Below are positions 6,701 through 7,122 of a stretch of DNA of 7,122 bases, piece by piece. Location: contig JAILIO010000126.1 of NCBI GenBank assembly GCA_024695225.1, positions 1 through 7,122 of the forward strand, given 5' to 3'. The stretch is from Lachnospiraceae bacterium. Its GTDB lineage: Bacteria; Bacillota; Clostridia; Lachnospirales; Lachnospiraceae. The stretch's first letter is position 1. Each line of letters begins with the position of its first letter. The notes under the pieces were generated by a model. That model was not told the origin of the DNA, searched no databases, and saw nothing but the letters and a program-made list of their open reading frames with translations. The translations under genes were made by a program, and so were the position numbers.

Positions 6701-7122
6701 ATAAATCCGTTATGACGCTTGTGGATTACCCCAAGACCTTTGAACTTGACAGGGAGTACGCCGAGGAAATGGCGGATTCCTGGTATGACTACTATGAAGA
6801 GAGAAACTCAAAGACAGAGAGAGATCGTTTTATGAGTAATTATCTTCTTGGTTATGACGAAAACGGAAATCTGGCTTCAGTGTCAAAATGTGTATATGAC
6901 TACACTGTGGATAACGAAAGCGGCCCTTACGGTCCATGGATAAGTGATTCCTTCTGTGATGATTTTGCCATCGAAGTTGCAAGTTATATAAATGACAACT
7001 ACGAGAACTGGGCTTCGCAGTGGGCAGGAAGCGGTACCATGCCGGAATTGAAGGATCTGCTCAACACAGTCGCTTCATCTATTTCCACAACACCGCCTAA
7101 GCCTTATTTTGAGCAGCATCCA
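3661..7122 (+). CDS. Large BspA-like leucine-rich-repeat envelope protein (3' end outside window)
   Basis: The frame is open from ATG 3661 to the last base: 1154 codons, no stop, so the protein is larger than seen. Residues 1-180 form a low-complexity basic tail with 28 arginines, many Gly/Ser, no Cys or Trp; residues 20-60 are charged and Ala/Arg-rich and may be helical. A single hydrophobic segment follows at about 183-200 with basic residues before it (NIRKTIRL), typical of a signal anchor or a late signal peptide; SLRA-ADE at 203-209 could be a cleavage site. Residues 210-530 are Tyr/Ser/Asp-rich and unrecognised. Residues 532-696 hold seven LRR_5-type repeats (IGDYAFAG, IGNGAFYSC, IGAGAFAYC), with weaker ones to about residue 781 and again at 925-958. 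BspA-like repeats usually occur in secreted or surface proteins that bind host or other ligands; the ligand here is unknown. No LPXTG or other anchor is visible, but the C-terminus is missing. It probably has its own promoter. Confidence 0.88.
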   Translation, partial: MSGTNGYGNGGNGYGNLSDEEKLRMLHDRRDEQRRKEEAARRAAAARRRIEGSARGRAAADTDSSYGTGRGQGSSYNRGSARTGSYSGGYGSGASSGRRYPEHRGLRDEEEREEAYSASDRSASHSGAKTRRTDRTASGRGEKVTAGAGASKGASKTGKKRAFSGIRNPLNKLPVNIRKTIRLTTAGVLAVSAIVVAAIPGNSLRAADELPELQEYIEKSSYEYTVSDNRSGSGKKETRFEDKNGNIIETCDSSFGSGEYYTPVNDSNLSLYHQNPSGVDVQRSYKITSSSSSGKTTYTNTYQFDYYMTSVSGQNNVGVICGYNSKTLTGGVTIDKNNFPTEYIDVDDYTSVEAAVSDSTVSYTYNYDNWASDGYKSSDTDLSAFDATASANFLYRYYHDNYVNAIAEYESSEYYQYDQAEDKSAWTEPPTKPTNSIVGTVAGISGSEYRYNWYLDYTQNSPYGQGMTYIPTVKYDDTHDGNTVLTAYCPSEADGYWFAPHGSAGNLKPGYGLDTDNNFIYDSDPQVMIAAIGDYAFAGMTSIDGLQLEGILYIGDYAFAGSTVLKSVDLTNVQHIGNGAFYSCPMLATVFSSDTENTQGSQVAVIGAQAFYNCSALTAFEYPTMLQTIGAGAFAYCSNLQAANFNATQNTVTIGDYAFFNDYSMSSLSFFGENSTGTQTTDSTHHWNIGTGAFAMAMDETSSDNLSTIYFPANIDNLNNGSDWLVAGRTNLKYVHMPANFGSGDVRLPVSTFIDCSGLEFVRFPEGTGKVCMNPYTFYDVTNSNFYVEGPANRDDSNIAYQREDTWASRDHSGRSIPYKIVDTETYEAVSTENDNLIIQYEGISDQNAALTLVFQRTTHSSKGSVPHSYTATSDPDMTLAIPETVASYLITKIGNGTDCVIDQSMLNDSNKVTRIKVPYTVTEVSDNAFKDTRYVTQIDFEYGGHDVAVGEDAFYIGDSATGLLINGKIDADYGPFAYAAAGNTMNKANTPTHICYRGNTSSDIGLVTIYDKDKSVMTLVDYPKTFELDREYAEEMADSWYDYYEERNSKTERDRFMSNYLLGYDENGNLASVSKCVYDYTVDNESGPYGPWISDSFCDDFAIEVASYINDNYENWASQWAGSGTMPELKDLLNTVASSISTTPPKPYFEQHP
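4207..4260 (+). other. Single membrane segment / signal anchor of the LRR protein
   Basis: Residues 183-200 of the LRR protein (LTTAGVLAVSAIVVAAIP) are uncharged and hydrophobic, flanked on the N-terminal side by KLPVNIRKTIR and followed by acidic ADELPELQE. The positive-inside rule puts the first 180 residues in the cytoplasm and the rest outside. Whether it is cleaved after A206 or A207 cannot be decided from sequence. Confidence 0.7.
5254..5748 (+). repeat. Main block of BspA-like (LRR_5) leucine-rich repeats
   Basis: Seven repeats with the core IG-x-x-AF start at residues 532, 554, 576, 606, 629, 654 and 689 of the large protein. Between cores lies the usual L-x-x-V/A-x-L/F strand, for example STVLKSVDLTNVQHIG. 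Spacing is 22, 22, 30, 23, 25 and 35 residues, so the third, and especially the last, interval carries insertions. DNA identity between repeats is modest, so this is an old protein repeat rather than a recent DNA duplication. Confidence 0.88.
6433..6534 (+). repeat. Second, shorter LRR_5-like block
   Basis: After about 150 residues without clear repeats, cores VSDNAFKDT (residue 925) and VGEDAFYIG (residue 950) restore the LRR_5 pattern, preceded by KVTRIKVPYTVTE. Only these two units are recognisable before the sequence becomes unique again. Confidence 0.6.

Overview
The window looks like a chromosomal segment of a Clostridia/Lachnospiraceae-type Firmicute. This is an inference from gene content and order (mutL, miaA, then a YnbB/methionine gamma-lyase-family gene), from purine-rich Shine-Dalgarno sites with two probable TTG starts, from a moderate GC content, and from heavy use of AGA/AGG for arginine and ATA for isoleucine. 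All confident genes lie on the + strand. No rRNA, tRNA, IS element or CRISPR array was found.

Layout. Positions 1-732 are the 3' end of mutL: linker plus the C-terminal endonuclease/dimerisation domain with intact metal-site motifs. After 72 bp comes miaA (805-1821), a tRNA dimethylallyltransferase whose middle carries about 35 extra residues. The miaA-ynbB gap (1822-2094) holds a clean 40-bp tandem repeat: four close copies flanked by a decayed copy on each side. Positions 2095-3381 encode a PLP enzyme of the aluminium-resistance/methionine gamma-lyase (YnbB) family. A second gap (3382-3660) contains a candidate -10 element, a 10-bp palindrome, a possible small hydrophobic ORF, two hairpins and four CCGG motifs, the last of which lies in the ribosome-binding site of the next gene.

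From ATG 3661 to the window end (7122) one reading frame stays open for 1154 codons without a stop. It encodes the N-terminal part of a large envelope protein: a 180-residue Arg/Gly/Ser-rich tail, one hydrophobic segment, a Tyr/Ser/Asp-rich region I do not recognise, and BspA-like (LRR_5) leucine-rich repeats.

How the parts fit. mutL and miaA probably form the end of a mismatch-repair/tRNA-modification operon, with ynbB either in the same transcript or started from within the repeat-bearing gap. The large LRR gene is probably a separate unit with its own leader. Nothing here is clearly a new multi-gene system. The least explained parts are the 40-bp repeat array, the structured leader at 3583-3653, and the surface protein with its long basic cytoplasmic tail.
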